From Verrucomicrobiota bacterium (GTDB lineage Bacteria; Verrucomicrobiota; Verrucomicrobiia; Verrucomicrobiales; DEV007), in the NCBI GenBank assembly GCA_003402735.1, contig QQNE01000035.1, positions 1 through 40,207 of the forward strand: DNA of 40,207 bases, given 5' to 3'. The notes below the pieces were generated by a model. The model did not search any database and was not told where the DNA came from. It saw only the letters and a list, made by a program, of their open reading frames with translations. The position numbers and the translations under genes were made by a program. Position 1 is the first letter of the stretch. The number at the start of each line of letters is the position of its first letter. Of this stretch, positions 31,549-39,176 are shown in pieces.

Positions 31549-32253
31549 ATGCGAGCCTCCGCGATAAAAAATTGTGCCACCTGCCTTTCGATCTCGGTGA
31601 GCCTCGCGCTTACTGCTCTGGTTCAAGCCACCCCCAGCGGATTGAACAACATTCCCACAGCCGACACCGTGCCCCACCGCACGATCGCAATCCAGGGATT
31701 CAGCAGCTTCGGTGACGGAGCCAATCAGTTCTCTGCAAATGGCCCGGGGCAACATGCCTACTGGATGGGTTTCAAAACCGGTTGGGACTTTACGTCCTTC
31801 CATCTCGAGTGGGGCCTTGACAGCCCGATCGCTCCGGGCGATTGCGGCCCTCTTCTCTTCCAGACCAAGGTGGGCTTCAGTCCTTGGGATGACGGTACTG
31901 TCGCGCTGGGTGTGGCCAACGTAGCATTCATCGACACGGATCGTGCCTCCGATCCCTTCAGCTACGCCATCCTGGCGCAGGATCTGGGAATCCTGCGCGT
32001 TCACACTGGTTACGGCATTCAGACGCACGGAAACACGATGCTCCTCGGGTTGGATCGAACCTGGAAGGTCTTCGACCGGGATTTCAACCTGAACGCGGAT
32101 CTGGTCCAGGCTGCCAATCAATCCTTCTGGCTCCCCGCCATGGGAGCGAAGTACTTCCTGAACAAGCACTTCGTCTTGGAAACTTGGGCCAACTTTCCCA
32201 GCCAAGGACAATCGAGCTTTATTGCCAAGTTCAACTACGTCGTCACGTTCTGA
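31549..32253 (+). CDS. Outer-membrane-like beta-barrel protein, unknown substrate
   Basis: A 234-residue exported protein. ATG 31549 begins MRASAIKNCATCLSISVSLA with a signal peptide cut near LVQA-TP; a frame from TTG 31501 would start inside the operator. The mature part is rich in alternating beta strands (HAYWMGFKTGWDFTSFHLEW, LGLDRTWKVFDRDFNLNADL) and ends FNYVVTF with C-terminal Phe, as in outer-membrane barrels assembled by the BAM complex. I recognise no named family. It is the first gene of the operator-2 operon, 54 bases before the rhodanese, so it may be a pore for the ligand taken up by the PstSCAB transporter; this is inference. Confidence 0.72.
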   Translation: MRASAIKNCATCLSISVSLALTALVQATPSGLNNIPTADTVPHRTIAIQGFSSFGDGANQFSANGPGQHAYWMGFKTGWDFTSFHLEWGLDSPIAPGDCGPLLFQTKVGFSPWDDGTVALGVANVAFIDTDRASDPFSYAILAQDLGILRVHTGYGIQTHGNTMLLGLDRTWKVFDRDFNLNADLVQAANQSFWLPAMGAKYFLNKHFVLETWANFPSQGQSSFIAKFNYVVTF

Positions 32254-32307
32254 TTCGGACCAACCGAAATAGCATTTCACCAACAACCCACCTGCTGAGT
32301 TACCGAC

Positions 32308-33213
32308 ATGAAATCCATCCTCATCCTTCTGCTTATGGCCACCGTCGCTCAGGCCGGAATAGGCATCATCTCCGTCACGGAAGCCAAGGCGCTGATCGAG
32401 AATCCGGACGCTACGAAACGTCCCATCGTCCTGGATACCCGAGGTGGATACAAGGACTACTTTCGCAGTCATTTGCCGACGGCACATCACATCAATTTCG
32501 ATACGCTCCGAGGCACCAACGCCGCCGTTCCCGTGCAGTATTTGCCAGATGACCTGACCACAGCCCTGCTCGTCCGGGCAGGGGTGGACAAGGACCGCCT
32601 CCACCTCGTCTATGCCACGGGCTCCACACTGCCCAACGACGAGATCCTCAGTGCTTCCATGGTGGCCTACGTATTGGAAAAATTTGGCGTCGCCGATATC
32701 CGAATCGTCGACGGCGGCCTGGCCGGATGGCTCGCGGCGGGCCACAAGGCGACGCAGGATTACTTCGGAAACCCGGCCGGTCACTTGCCGGCCAAGGGAA
32801 ATCCTGGGATCGCGGCAACGATCGACGACATTCTGGCGGCGAAAGGCAAGACCGACACGATCATCGTCGATGCTCGGCCTCACAATGAATTCATCGGCGA
32901 CGACGAAGTCTGGCTGCGGAAAGGGCATATCCCGGGTGCGGTGAGCTTTCATTGGGCCAAGCTGATGACCCCGGAGAACACCCATCTCTTCCGTCCGGCA
33001 GATGAAGTGAAGAAGCAGCTCGAAGCCGCAGGGATCACCCCCGACAAAAAAGTCATCTGCTACTGTGGCACCTCGCGCGAAGGCAGTCTGTTGCGCTTCT
33101 ACCTGAAACACATGGCCGGCTATTCTGACGTAAGACTCTACGAAGGGGCCTGGAAAGAGTATGTCTGGCTCAAAGATAAAAGCTTGCCGGCAGAAACAGG
33201 CGAAGCGAAGTAG
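32308..33213 (+). CDS. Periplasmic double-rhodanese sulfurtransferase
   Basis: A 301-residue thiosulfate/3-mercaptopyruvate sulfurtransferase-type protein. A signal peptide (MKSILILLLMATVAQA) precedes two rhodanese domains: an N-terminal, inactive one (about 22-150, PIVLDTRGGYKDYFRSHLPT, GWLAAG) and a C-terminal active one (about 165-295) with TIIVDARPHNEF, GHIPGAVSFHW and the active loop CYCGTSREGS, where Cys253 would carry the persulfide. Loop sequence CGTSRE is closer to thiosulfate rhodaneses than to the CGSGVT of mercaptopyruvate enzymes. It moves sulfane sulfur from a donor to cyanide or thiols. Being exported and between an OMP and PstS in one operon is unusual and suggests a periplasmic reaction tied to the transported substrate. 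Confidence 0.93.
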   Translation: MKSILILLLMATVAQAGIGIISVTEAKALIENPDATKRPIVLDTRGGYKDYFRSHLPTAHHINFDTLRGTNAAVPVQYLPDDLTTALLVRAGVDKDRLHLVYATGSTLPNDEILSASMVAYVLEKFGVADIRIVDGGLAGWLAAGHKATQDYFGNPAGHLPAKGNPGIAATIDDILAAKGKTDTIIVDARPHNEFIGDDEVWLRKGHIPGAVSFHWAKLMTPENTHLFRPADEVKKQLEAAGITPDKKVICYCGTSREGSLLRFYLKHMAGYSDVRLYEGAWKEYVWLKDKSLPAETGEAK

Positions 33214-33231
33214 GGAACTTGTGCCCTTCCG

Positions 33232-34077
33232 ATGACCGCAGGCCAGCTTTTCAAAAATCACTTCCCGCTGAGACTTTGTCACAGCGCTCTCTTTGTCTTG
33301 TTGTTGGCGGGTTGCTCCAAGGAAGGGGATCACACCAAAACCGTTACCCTCACCGGCTCCAGCACCGTAGCTCCGCTGGTCGCGGATGCCGCGAAGCGCT
33401 ACGAGGAGACCCATCCGGAGGTGCGGATCGAAGTTCAGACGGGCGGCTCTTCGCGTGGGATTGCCGATGCCCTCTCCGGCTTGGCCGATTTCGGGATGGT
33501 CTCGCGAAATCTCAAGCCGGAAGAATCCGCGCTCCAGGCACATCGCATCGCCATCGACGGGGTCTGCCTCATCGTTCACAAAGACAACTCCGTCCCCGCA
33601 CTCAACCGGCAGCAGATCATCGATATCTACACCGGCAAGATCGAAAACTGGAGCGCAGTTGGCGGACCCGAAGCGGAGATTGTCGTCGCTAGCAAAGCGG
33701 AGGGACGCGCCACCTTGGAGGTATTCCTCGGCTACACCAGACTCGATAGCGCTGACATCAAGGCGGATGTCGTCGTCGGCGAAAACCAACAGGCTATCAA
33801 GACGGTGGCCGGCAATCCCCAAGCGATCGGTTACGTTTCGATCGGCGCCGCCGCCAGCGAAGCCGCTTCCGGGACGCCGATCAAGCTGCTCGCCTGCGAT
33901 GGCGTGGCTCCAACCTCGGAAGCCGTGGCCAAGGGCCTCTTTCCGATCACCCGTCCGCTCCAATTGGTTTCCAAAGGCGTTCCCTCGCCGGCGGCCCAAG
34001 CGTTTCTCGCCTTCCTGACGTCGTCCAAAATCACTGACCTGATCGAAGCGCACTTGTATGTCCCGGTCGCACGCTGA
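33232..34077 (+). CDS. pstS: PstS-like phosphate/oxyanion-binding lipoprotein
   Basis: A 281-residue periplasmic binding protein of the PBP_like_2/PstS family. A lipoprotein signal ends LLLAGC with lipobox Cys28. Ligand-contact segments match PstS: TLTGSSTVAPLVADAAKRY, VQTGGSSRGIADALSGLADF and GMVSRN, with Ser-rich loops that hold phosphate. DIYTGKIENWSAVGG is the usual hinge motif. RAT-LEVFLGYT replaces the typical SGT. Its short length is that of the Gram-negative/cyanobacterial small PstS type. It starts 18 bases after the rhodanese and overlaps pstC by 20 bases. Phosphate, arsenate or another tetrahedral oxyanion are candidate ligands. Confidence 0.9.
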   Translation: MTAGQLFKNHFPLRLCHSALFVLLLAGCSKEGDHTKTVTLTGSSTVAPLVADAAKRYEETHPEVRIEVQTGGSSRGIADALSGLADFGMVSRNLKPEESALQAHRIAIDGVCLIVHKDNSVPALNRQQIIDIYTGKIENWSAVGGPEAEIVVASKAEGRATLEVFLGYTRLDSADIKADVVVGENQQAIKTVAGNPQAIGYVSIGAAASEAASGTPIKLLACDGVAPTSEAVAKGLFPITRPLQLVSKGVPSPAAQAFLAFLTSSKITDLIEAHLYVPVAR

Positions 34078-34936
34078 TCGAGTGGTCGAAGCGGGCCTCG
34101 GGCTCACGGCCCTTCTGAGCGGCGGCACGCTGCTGCTGATCGTCTGGTTTCTGTTCGAGGGCGCCAAACCCGCTCTGGATTTTGGGATGCTCGGCCACCT
34201 GTTCGGGGACGGAAAGTGGCAACCGGGCTCGGTTCGTGATCCCCAATTCGGCGTGATGTCGATGCTGATTGGCTCGCTCCTGGTGACCGGCCTTTCCATT
34301 CTGCTCGCTGCACCGGCCGGAGTGCTCAGCGCCATATTTCTGAGTTTCTACTCACCCGCCCGGCTTGCGCGCGGGCATCGTCGACTCCTCGAATTACTGG
34401 CCGCCGTACCGTCCGTGGTCTTTGGATTCTGGGGATTGACCGTGCTGGTGCCCGCGATCGATCGGCTCCATCCGCCGGGTCAAAGTCTTTTGGCCGCGGC
34501 CCTGGTGCTGTCGCTCATGATTCTCCCGACGATCGCGCTCACGTCGGTCTCGGCTTTGCAAGCGGTCCCAGTGGCGCAACTTCAAGCGGCCGCAGCCCTG
34601 GGGATCGGACGACCGCGCCTCATCTGGAGCGTCGTCCTGCCTGCGGCGTGGAACGGGGTCGGAGCGGGGATCCTCCTGGCCGCGGCCCGGGCGATTGGAG
34701 AGACGATGGCGGTGATGATGGTCTGCGGCAACATTGCTCAGATTCCCGCCAGCTTGTTCGATCCCGTCCGGCCGGTCACCGCCACGATCGCCCTGGAGAT
34801 GGGTTACGCCAGCGCCGCGCACAAGTCGCTGCTTTACGCCGCCGGACTGTTGCTCGTCCTCGTCACCGGAGCCCTCATCTGCGGGATGGCCTTCCGTCGG
34901 CAAACCGAAACTTCCCTGCCTCGATCATGGTCTTGA
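34058..34936 (+). CDS. pstC: Phosphate-type ABC permease PstC
   Basis: A 292-residue inner-membrane permease with six membrane segments (first LGLTALLSGGTLLLIVWFLF). PstC marks: GVMSMLIGSLLVTGLSILLA, a periplasmic loop HLFGDGKWQPG, and the coupling-helix region ALQAVPVAQLQAAAALGIGR plus GETMAVMMVCGN, the EAA-like loop and conserved Gly that dock onto PstB. It forms the translocation pore with PstA. The ATG overlaps pstS by 20 bases and the stop overlaps pstA by 10, so translation is coupled. Confidence 0.93.
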   Translation: MSRSHADRVVEAGLGLTALLSGGTLLLIVWFLFEGAKPALDFGMLGHLFGDGKWQPGSVRDPQFGVMSMLIGSLLVTGLSILLAAPAGVLSAIFLSFYSPARLARGHRRLLELLAAVPSVVFGFWGLTVLVPAIDRLHPPGQSLLAAALVLSLMILPTIALTSVSALQAVPVAQLQAAAALGIGRPRLIWSVVLPAAWNGVGAGILLAAARAIGETMAVMMVCGNIAQIPASLFDPVRPVTATIALEMGYASAAHKSLLYAAGLLLVLVTGALICGMAFRRQTETSLPRSWS

Positions 34937-35778
34937 GACGCCCCGTGGACTGCCTGCTCGGATGGGTCGGCGGCCTGATCGCTTTGGCGACGGCGGGGGC
35001 CTTTGCCTGGATCCTCTGGGATCTGGTGCGGCTCGGTCTTTCGCAGGTGACCTGGGGCTTCCTCACCGGAGAACTTTCCGATGGAGGGCGCTCCGGTGGG
35101 ATCGGCCCGGTGCTCGTCTCGACCGCCGGAATCCTCGGCGGCTGCCTGTTCTTCGCTGTCCCGCTCGGCGTAGGCTGCGCCATTTGGCTCTCGGAGTTCG
35201 TCCGGCGTGGGAGCCCTTGGGCGCGGGCCGTCATCGGTGGCGTGGATCTCCTCGCCAGCGTGCCGTCGATTGTCTTCGGATTGTTCGGGATGACGTTTTT
35301 CTGTCAGAAGCTCGGTCTCGGTTTTTCGATTCTCTCGGGAGGGCTGACGCTCGGTTGCATGATCCTCCCCACCGTGATTCGCACGACGCTTTCCGCGATG
35401 CGCAATCTGCCCTCCGACCTGCGCCCCAGTAGTGCGGCGCTCGGCTTAAGCCGCCTCACCATGTTGCGGGAGATCCTCCTGCCCTCCGCTTTTCCAGGCA
35501 TCCTCGTGGGCATCACGCTCGGGATTGGGCGTGCCTTGTCGGAAACGGCGGCCCTCATTTTCACAAGCGGTTACGCCACCCGCTGGCCCGCGTCCTTGGC
35601 GGACTCCGGTCGATCCCTATCGGTTCACATCTATGACCTCGCCATGAACATTCCCAACGGCGGGGCCAATGCTGCGGCGAGCGCGTTGGTGCTGTTGGCT
35701 CTCATTTTGGCGATCAATCTGACGGCCTCGGGCTTGGGAGAGCGCTGGAGATCGCGGCAGACCGGACTGCGAAACTAA
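34927..35778 (+). CDS. pstA: Phosphate-type ABC permease PstA
   Basis: A 283-residue inner-membrane permease, partner of PstC. ATG 34927 is chosen because the first membrane segment (CLLGWVGGLIALATAGAFAW) follows; the frame is open further upstream only as an overlap of pstC. Typical PstA parts: GGIGPVLVSTAGILGGCLFF, LASVPSIVFGLFGMTFF, the EAA loop ALGLSRLTMLREILLPSAFP and GRALSETAALIFTSG. The YDLAMNIPNGGANAAASALV end is the usual PstA C-terminus. Two bases separate it from pstB. Confidence 0.93.
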   Translation: MVLRRPVDCLLGWVGGLIALATAGAFAWILWDLVRLGLSQVTWGFLTGELSDGGRSGGIGPVLVSTAGILGGCLFFAVPLGVGCAIWLSEFVRRGSPWARAVIGGVDLLASVPSIVFGLFGMTFFCQKLGLGFSILSGGLTLGCMILPTVIRTTLSAMRNLPSDLRPSSAALGLSRLTMLREILLPSAFPGILVGITLGIGRALSETAALIFTSGYATRWPASLADSGRSLSVHIYDLAMNIPNGGANAAASALVLLALILAINLTASGLGERWRSRQTGLRN

Positions 35779-35780
35779 CG

Positions 35781-36545
35781 ATGGCCAAACTTCGCATTTC
35801 CAATCTGTCGATCCGTTACGGCGATGTCCGTGCTGTCACTGACGTCACGCTCGAGATCCCTGAAGGGAAGATCACCGCGATCGTGGGTCCTTCTGGTTGC
35901 GGCAAAAGCAGCTTTCTTCAGGCGCTCAATCGTCTGACCGACCTGATTCCCGGGTGCGAAGTATCGGGCAGTGTGAAGCTGGATGACCAATGTCTTTTCG
36001 CCGCCCCGGCCCTCGATACGATCTCGTTGCGCAAGCGCGTCGGCATGGTCTTTCAGCGGCCCAATCCCTTTCCTCAGTCCATCCGGAGAAACTTCGAAAT
36101 CCCACTGCGGGAGCACGGCACGCCCAAGCGCGAAATTCCCGCGATTATGGAACGCGCCCTGACCGACGTCGCGCTCTGGGATGAAGTCTCCGGCCGTCTC
36201 GACCAAAACGCAGGCACCCTTTCGGGCGGTCAGCAGCAACGTTTGTGCATCGCCCGGGCGCTTGCGCTCAATCCGGAGGTCATCCTTTTCGACGAACCGT
36301 GCAGCGCCTTGGATCCGATCGCCTCGATGGCTGTCGAGAAGCACATCCAAGCACTCCGCGGCCGGTTTACCATCGTGATCGTCACCCACAACCTCGCCCA
36401 AGCCCGACGCCTCGCCGATTCCGTGGCCGTCTTTTGGCTGCGGAACGGCAGCGGTCGACTCATCGAAACAGGCCCCGCGGACGATGTCCTTTCGCAGCCA
36501 AGGGATCCGGATGTGGTGAGCTACTTAAACGGGTTGAATGGGTAA
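35781..36545 (+). CDS. pstB: Phosphate-type ABC transporter ATPase PstB
   Basis: A 254-residue ATP-binding subunit that powers PstCA. Walker A is GPSGCGKSS, the Q loop VFQRPNPFPQSI is diagnostic of PstB, the signature is LSGGQQQR, Walker B ILFDEPCSALDP and the switch His is in VIVTHNLAQA. Length is normal. Usually a phoU gene follows pstB; here none does, and the next genes run leftward and are of phage type. The 3' end overlaps a short leftward frame by 25 bases. Control of this operon seems to be by ArsR rather than PhoB, as no clear Pho box is seen. Confidence 0.96.
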   Translation: MAKLRISNLSIRYGDVRAVTDVTLEIPEGKITAIVGPSGCGKSSFLQALNRLTDLIPGCEVSGSVKLDDQCLFAAPALDTISLRKRVGMVFQRPNPFPQSIRRNFEIPLREHGTPKREIPAIMERALTDVALWDEVSGRLDQNAGTLSGGQQQRLCIARALALNPEVILFDEPCSALDPIASMAVEKHIQALRGRFTIVIVTHNLAQARRLADSVAVFWLRNGSGRLIETGPADDVLSQPRDPDVVSYLNGLNG

Positions 36546-36670
36546 GTTACTCGTGGGGGGGCGGGGCGGTATTCGATCACGAGTTCAATCAAACGGTCCT
36601 TTTCGCAGCCGGTGAGGCGAAGATGGTGGTCTGGACCGGCGACAGGATTCGGAGCATTGCGTGTAGGCAC
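36521..36670 (-). CDS. Possible 49-residue phage gene, cut at the cargo boundary
   Basis: From GTG 36670 the frame gives 49 residues including HHLRLTGCEKDRLIELVIEY, a credible helix, and ends in sequence antisense to the end of pstB (RVTYPFNPFK). It begins 18 bases after the 58-residue gene, same strand and frame. The last dozen residues being antisense of pstB suggests the true C-terminus was lost when the cargo block joined here. Coding status is uncertain. Confidence 0.35.
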   Translation of the reverse strand: MPTRNAPNPVAGPDHHLRLTGCEKDRLIELVIEYRPAPPRVTYPFNPFK

Positions 36671-36688
36671 TGAACGCCGCCGTAAGGG

Positions 36689-36865
36689 TCACGTTCCACT
36701 CCGAGTCGCCATGATCGGATCAAACCCTATCACCCGGAAAGGAAACGGTGGATCGAGTGGATCGGGGCGATTCTCTTCGGCGTCCCGCTGTCTCCCTGCC
36801 TGAAGCCGCGCATCCTTGTCCAAGCCAAATCCGCCACCATCCTCTGTTTGCGCCGTTTCCTTCAT
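36689..36865 (-). CDS. Small acidic protein in the phage tail operon
   Basis: A 58-residue protein, MKETAQTEDGGGFGLDKDAR at the start, Asp/Glu/Pro-rich, ending IGFDPIMATRSGT. Its ATG (36865) overlaps the stop of the 337-residue gene by ATGA, so it is very likely translated. No signal peptide or membrane segment is seen. I do not recognise it; small acidic proteins in tail operons are often assembly factors or minor virion parts, but no function can be given. Confidence 0.6.
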   Translation of the reverse strand: MKETAQTEDGGGFGLDKDARLQAGRQRDAEENRPDPLDPPFPFRVIGFDPIMATRSGT

Positions 36866-37875
36866 ATCGTCCAAAACCGCCCTTCCACCGTCCGCTTCCC
36901 GAGGAACTCCGCGAGAGCGGCGTTCTTGTCGTTGATCGTGGCCAGGATCTGATTGATCACGCTATCGGCCACCCCAAGCGCCAAGCCGGTGGGCAAGATC
37001 ATGTTCTCGCTGCTCCCGGAGGGCGGTTGCACGGTCACGTCATGGATCAGGTTCCAGAAGAGGTGGTGCTTCACGTAGGGCGACCAGTCCGGCCCTGGCT
37101 CCGAGTTCTGGACGGCGTTCTCTGGCGAGATCAGATACACCGTGGCCACGGGGATGGTGTCGAAGGGATCGCTTTCCCAATCGACCATGAGACGTGCCAT
37201 GGGATCGTCGGGCGCGGGCGGACGAAGCTTGGCCACGGAGCGGAGGTAGGCTCGTTTCCTGGCCCCGGCGGGCAGGCGGTAGGTGACGTTGAACTGAGCG
37301 AAGGTGCCGTCCGCGCCGCTGCCGAAGGTCCAGTCCGTGCCGGTGGTGATCCGGTCTTTCTGGAGCGTGATTTCCGTGGCGCGGAGCAGGCGGGTGTTGC
37401 CGCCGGTGGATGGGGCGAACGACAGGGGGCTCTTGGGAGGTTCACCGGCCCCGAGCGCCAGGAAGAACTCTGGCACGGGTTCGTAGGAGGCGTTGATCTC
37501 GTCGATCCCCACCGCGCTTACGCTCTCCGGCTGCGCGTCCCGGCCGATGGCCCGCCACTTGTTCAAGGGCATCCGGGGATCTTCGGTGAGCCAGGAGTCC
37601 ACCATCTTCTTGGCTGCTTTGGCGGGAGTGAGTTTGAGCCGCCGCAAGGTATCGGCAGGGGCGTCCTTGGCCGCCACCCGGACTTCCGCGTCCAAGCCGT
37701 TCACGAAGCCAGGTTGAATCCTGGCCTCCCATCGCAGGCGGTCCGGATTCCATTCCGCGCTCACCTGCCAAGGATGCCGCCACTCGCCATGCTCCAGCGC
37801 GGTGCAGCCGATCACTTGATCGCGCCGGAGCTGGTCGATCAGGGCGTTCCAATCTCGGGCGGGGATCGATTTCAT
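36862..37875 (-). CDS. Phage tail-associated protein, unknown
   Basis: A 337-residue protein (MKSIPARDWNALIDQLRRDQ). No signal peptide. Long stretches predicted as beta strands with conserved-looking ITTGTDWTFGSGADGTFAQF and WSPYVKHHLFWNLIHDVTVQ. The ATG is one base after the stop of the 195-residue gene, and it ends in an ATGA overlap with a 58-residue gene, so the run from 40.2 to 36.5 kb is one operon. Position downstream of the tape measure implies a distal tail or baseplate part. I know no named homologue. Confidence 0.65.
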   Translation of the reverse strand: MKSIPARDWNALIDQLRRDQVIGCTALEHGEWRHPWQVSAEWNPDRLRWEARIQPGFVNGLDAEVRVAAKDAPADTLRRLKLTPAKAAKKMVDSWLTEDPRMPLNKWRAIGRDAQPESVSAVGIDEINASYEPVPEFFLALGAGEPPKSPLSFAPSTGGNTRLLRATEITLQKDRITTGTDWTFGSGADGTFAQFNVTYRLPAGARKRAYLRSVAKLRPPAPDDPMARLMVDWESDPFDTIPVATVYLISPENAVQNSEPGPDWSPYVKHHLFWNLIHDVTVQPPSGSSENMILPTGLALGVADSVINQILATINDKNAALAEFLGKRTVEGRFWTI

Positions 37876-37876
37876 T

Positions 37877-38464
37877 TCAGGTGGCCCAGAAGATATGGCG
37901 GCCGGGCTTGCCTTCGGCCTTCACATACAGGTGGCGCAGGTCGAAGTGAGTGATTTGGCGCACCCGGATCACGGAGGTTCGGCCAGCGTCCCAGATGAGC
38001 ATGGCCAGTGGGTGACGGCCCACGTTCGCGGTCTGGCGATCGAGATTGCTCACGAGCCGGATCAATACCGCGTCTTTGTCCTTGGGATCGATTTCGCCGC
38101 TCTTCCCGTTCACCTTCACCTCGATCACCACCCAGGAACGGCCGTCTTTGTCCGGGCCGCCATCGAGTCGCAGCCTTGGCACCGGCACCGGCTCGTCGAT
38201 GGCGCGTCCGCCGATCCTGGGCACCACGTCCTGCACCGTGCCGAATGCCACCGTGACTTCGCGGTCGGCCAGGCTCACCTTGAACGGGTGATTCCAGGGC
38301 GTGGTGCGCAGATCGGCGATCACGTAGGTGCCGTTGGGCGTTCGTTGCAGCCTTACGCCGCGCCCGGCGTAGAGCCGGAACTGCTTGGCCCAGTCGAGGA
38401 GGCGGTTCCAGGCGGGCAGCACGGGTTCACCCGGTCGCACACGGAGTTTGCGCAGGTCGATCAT
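37877..38464 (-). CDS. Phage tail-associated protein, unknown
   Basis: A 195-residue protein starting MIDLRKLRVRPGEPVLPAWN, with an LRKLxVxPGEPV...AWNRLLDW motif like short N-terminal segments of tail-assembly proteins encoded between tape measure and fibre genes, then RGVRLQRTPNGTYVIADL and several beta-rich parts (PRLRLDGGPDKDGRSWVVIE). No membrane segment. The gene begins 7 bases after the 37-residue gene and is followed at 1 base by the 337-residue gene. Function unknown; the location suggests a virion or assembly role. Confidence 0.65.
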   Translation of the reverse strand: MIDLRKLRVRPGEPVLPAWNRLLDWAKQFRLYAGRGVRLQRTPNGTYVIADLRTTPWNHPFKVSLADREVTVAFGTVQDVVPRIGGRAIDEPVPVPRLRLDGGPDKDGRSWVVIEVKVNGKSGEIDPKDKDAVLIRLVSNLDRQTANVGRHPLAMLIWDAGRTSVIRVRQITHFDLRHLYVKAEGKPGRHIFWAT

Positions 38465-38471
38465 GGCCGGT

Positions 38472-38585
38472 TCATCGCTGGATCAGTCGATACACGGCTG
38501 GTGGCCATTTCTCCCCGGGCTTGGAGAGCAGCAGTTCCTCCGTGATCTCGAACACGTTGCCGCGCCGGCTCACCTTGGGCGGCAT
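38472..38585 (-). CDS. 37-residue protein in the tail operon
   Basis: ATG 38585 to TGA 38472 encodes MPPKVSRRGNVFEITEELLL followed by SKPGEKWPPAVYRLIQR. It fits exactly between the 192-residue gene (stop 6 bases upstream) and the 195-residue gene (start 7 bases downstream), on the same strand, so it is probably a real small gene. The basic start and a short amphipathic helix are all that can be seen. Confidence 0.6.
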   Translation of the reverse strand: MPPKVSRRGNVFEITEELLLSKPGEKWPPAVYRLIQR

Positions 38586-38591
38586 GACGAG

Positions 38592-39170
38592 CTAGTTGCG
38601 CCCACTCGGCGTGGGGAGCCCGCCCGGCAGCTTCTCCCGCGTGGTGCCCGCGCTTTCGAGGAGGTCTTTGGGCACCCGGCGTTTCAGGTAGGTGCGCCGG
38701 AACACCGCGTGCAGGACCAGATAGGTGGTCTGGCCGAACATGGGGTTCTTCTCCGCCGAGGCGGTGGAATCGCTGCCGGACAGGCCGGTGCCTCCGGAGT
38801 TGTGGCGAGGTAGTCTTTCCGGGAAGGTGATGCGGCCGTCGTCGCCGGTCACACCGCCGAACCGGCTGCGGATCAGGGCGATGTTTGGGTGGCTCTCGAT
38901 CGGTTCCTCGCGAAAGCTGGAATCGAACTCGTAACTGTCGTCCTCGGGCGGTTCTTCCTCGGTGCCCTCGTAGGTGATGGTGACCTGGAACGAGCCATCC
39001 TCAAGCTGGCTCACTTGTCGGCCGGTCTCGGGGAGGCCGAAAGGCTTGCCGCCGCCCACGCTCATGGTATCCGCCAGGGTTGTGCAGTTCCAGGGCACGG
39101 ACACGCTCATGAGCCGCCGCTCGTCGCGGTTGGCGGTGAGGCCGAGCATTTGGAAAGGAGCGTTGCTCAT
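38592..39170 (-). CDS. Phage tail-associated protein, unknown
   Basis: A 192-residue protein (MSNAPFQMLGLTANRDERRL) with mainly beta-type segments (GSFQVTITYEGTEEEPPEDD) and an acidic middle, ending in a basic GGLPTPSGRN tail. The FGQTTYLVLHAVFRRTYLKR region is well ordered. It follows the tape-measure gene with 6 bases between and precedes the 37-residue gene. Similar position to distal-tail adaptor proteins, but I see no diagnostic motif. Confidence 0.6.
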   Translation of the reverse strand: MSNAPFQMLGLTANRDERRLMSVSVPWNCTTLADTMSVGGGKPFGLPETGRQVSQLEDGSFQVTITYEGTEEEPPEDDSYEFDSSFREEPIESHPNIALIRSRFGGVTGDDGRITFPERLPRHNSGGTGLSGSDSTASAEKNPMFGQTTYLVLHAVFRRTYLKRRVPKDLLESAGTTREKLPGGLPTPSGRN

Positions 39171-39176
39171 GGAGGG

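Noticed and set aside
31507..34335. 942-codon open frame on the minus strand across OMP, rhodanese and pstS
   Set aside because: It is antisense to three well-supported genes; long antisense frames are expected at this G+C and codon bias, and its protein shows no recognisable motif.
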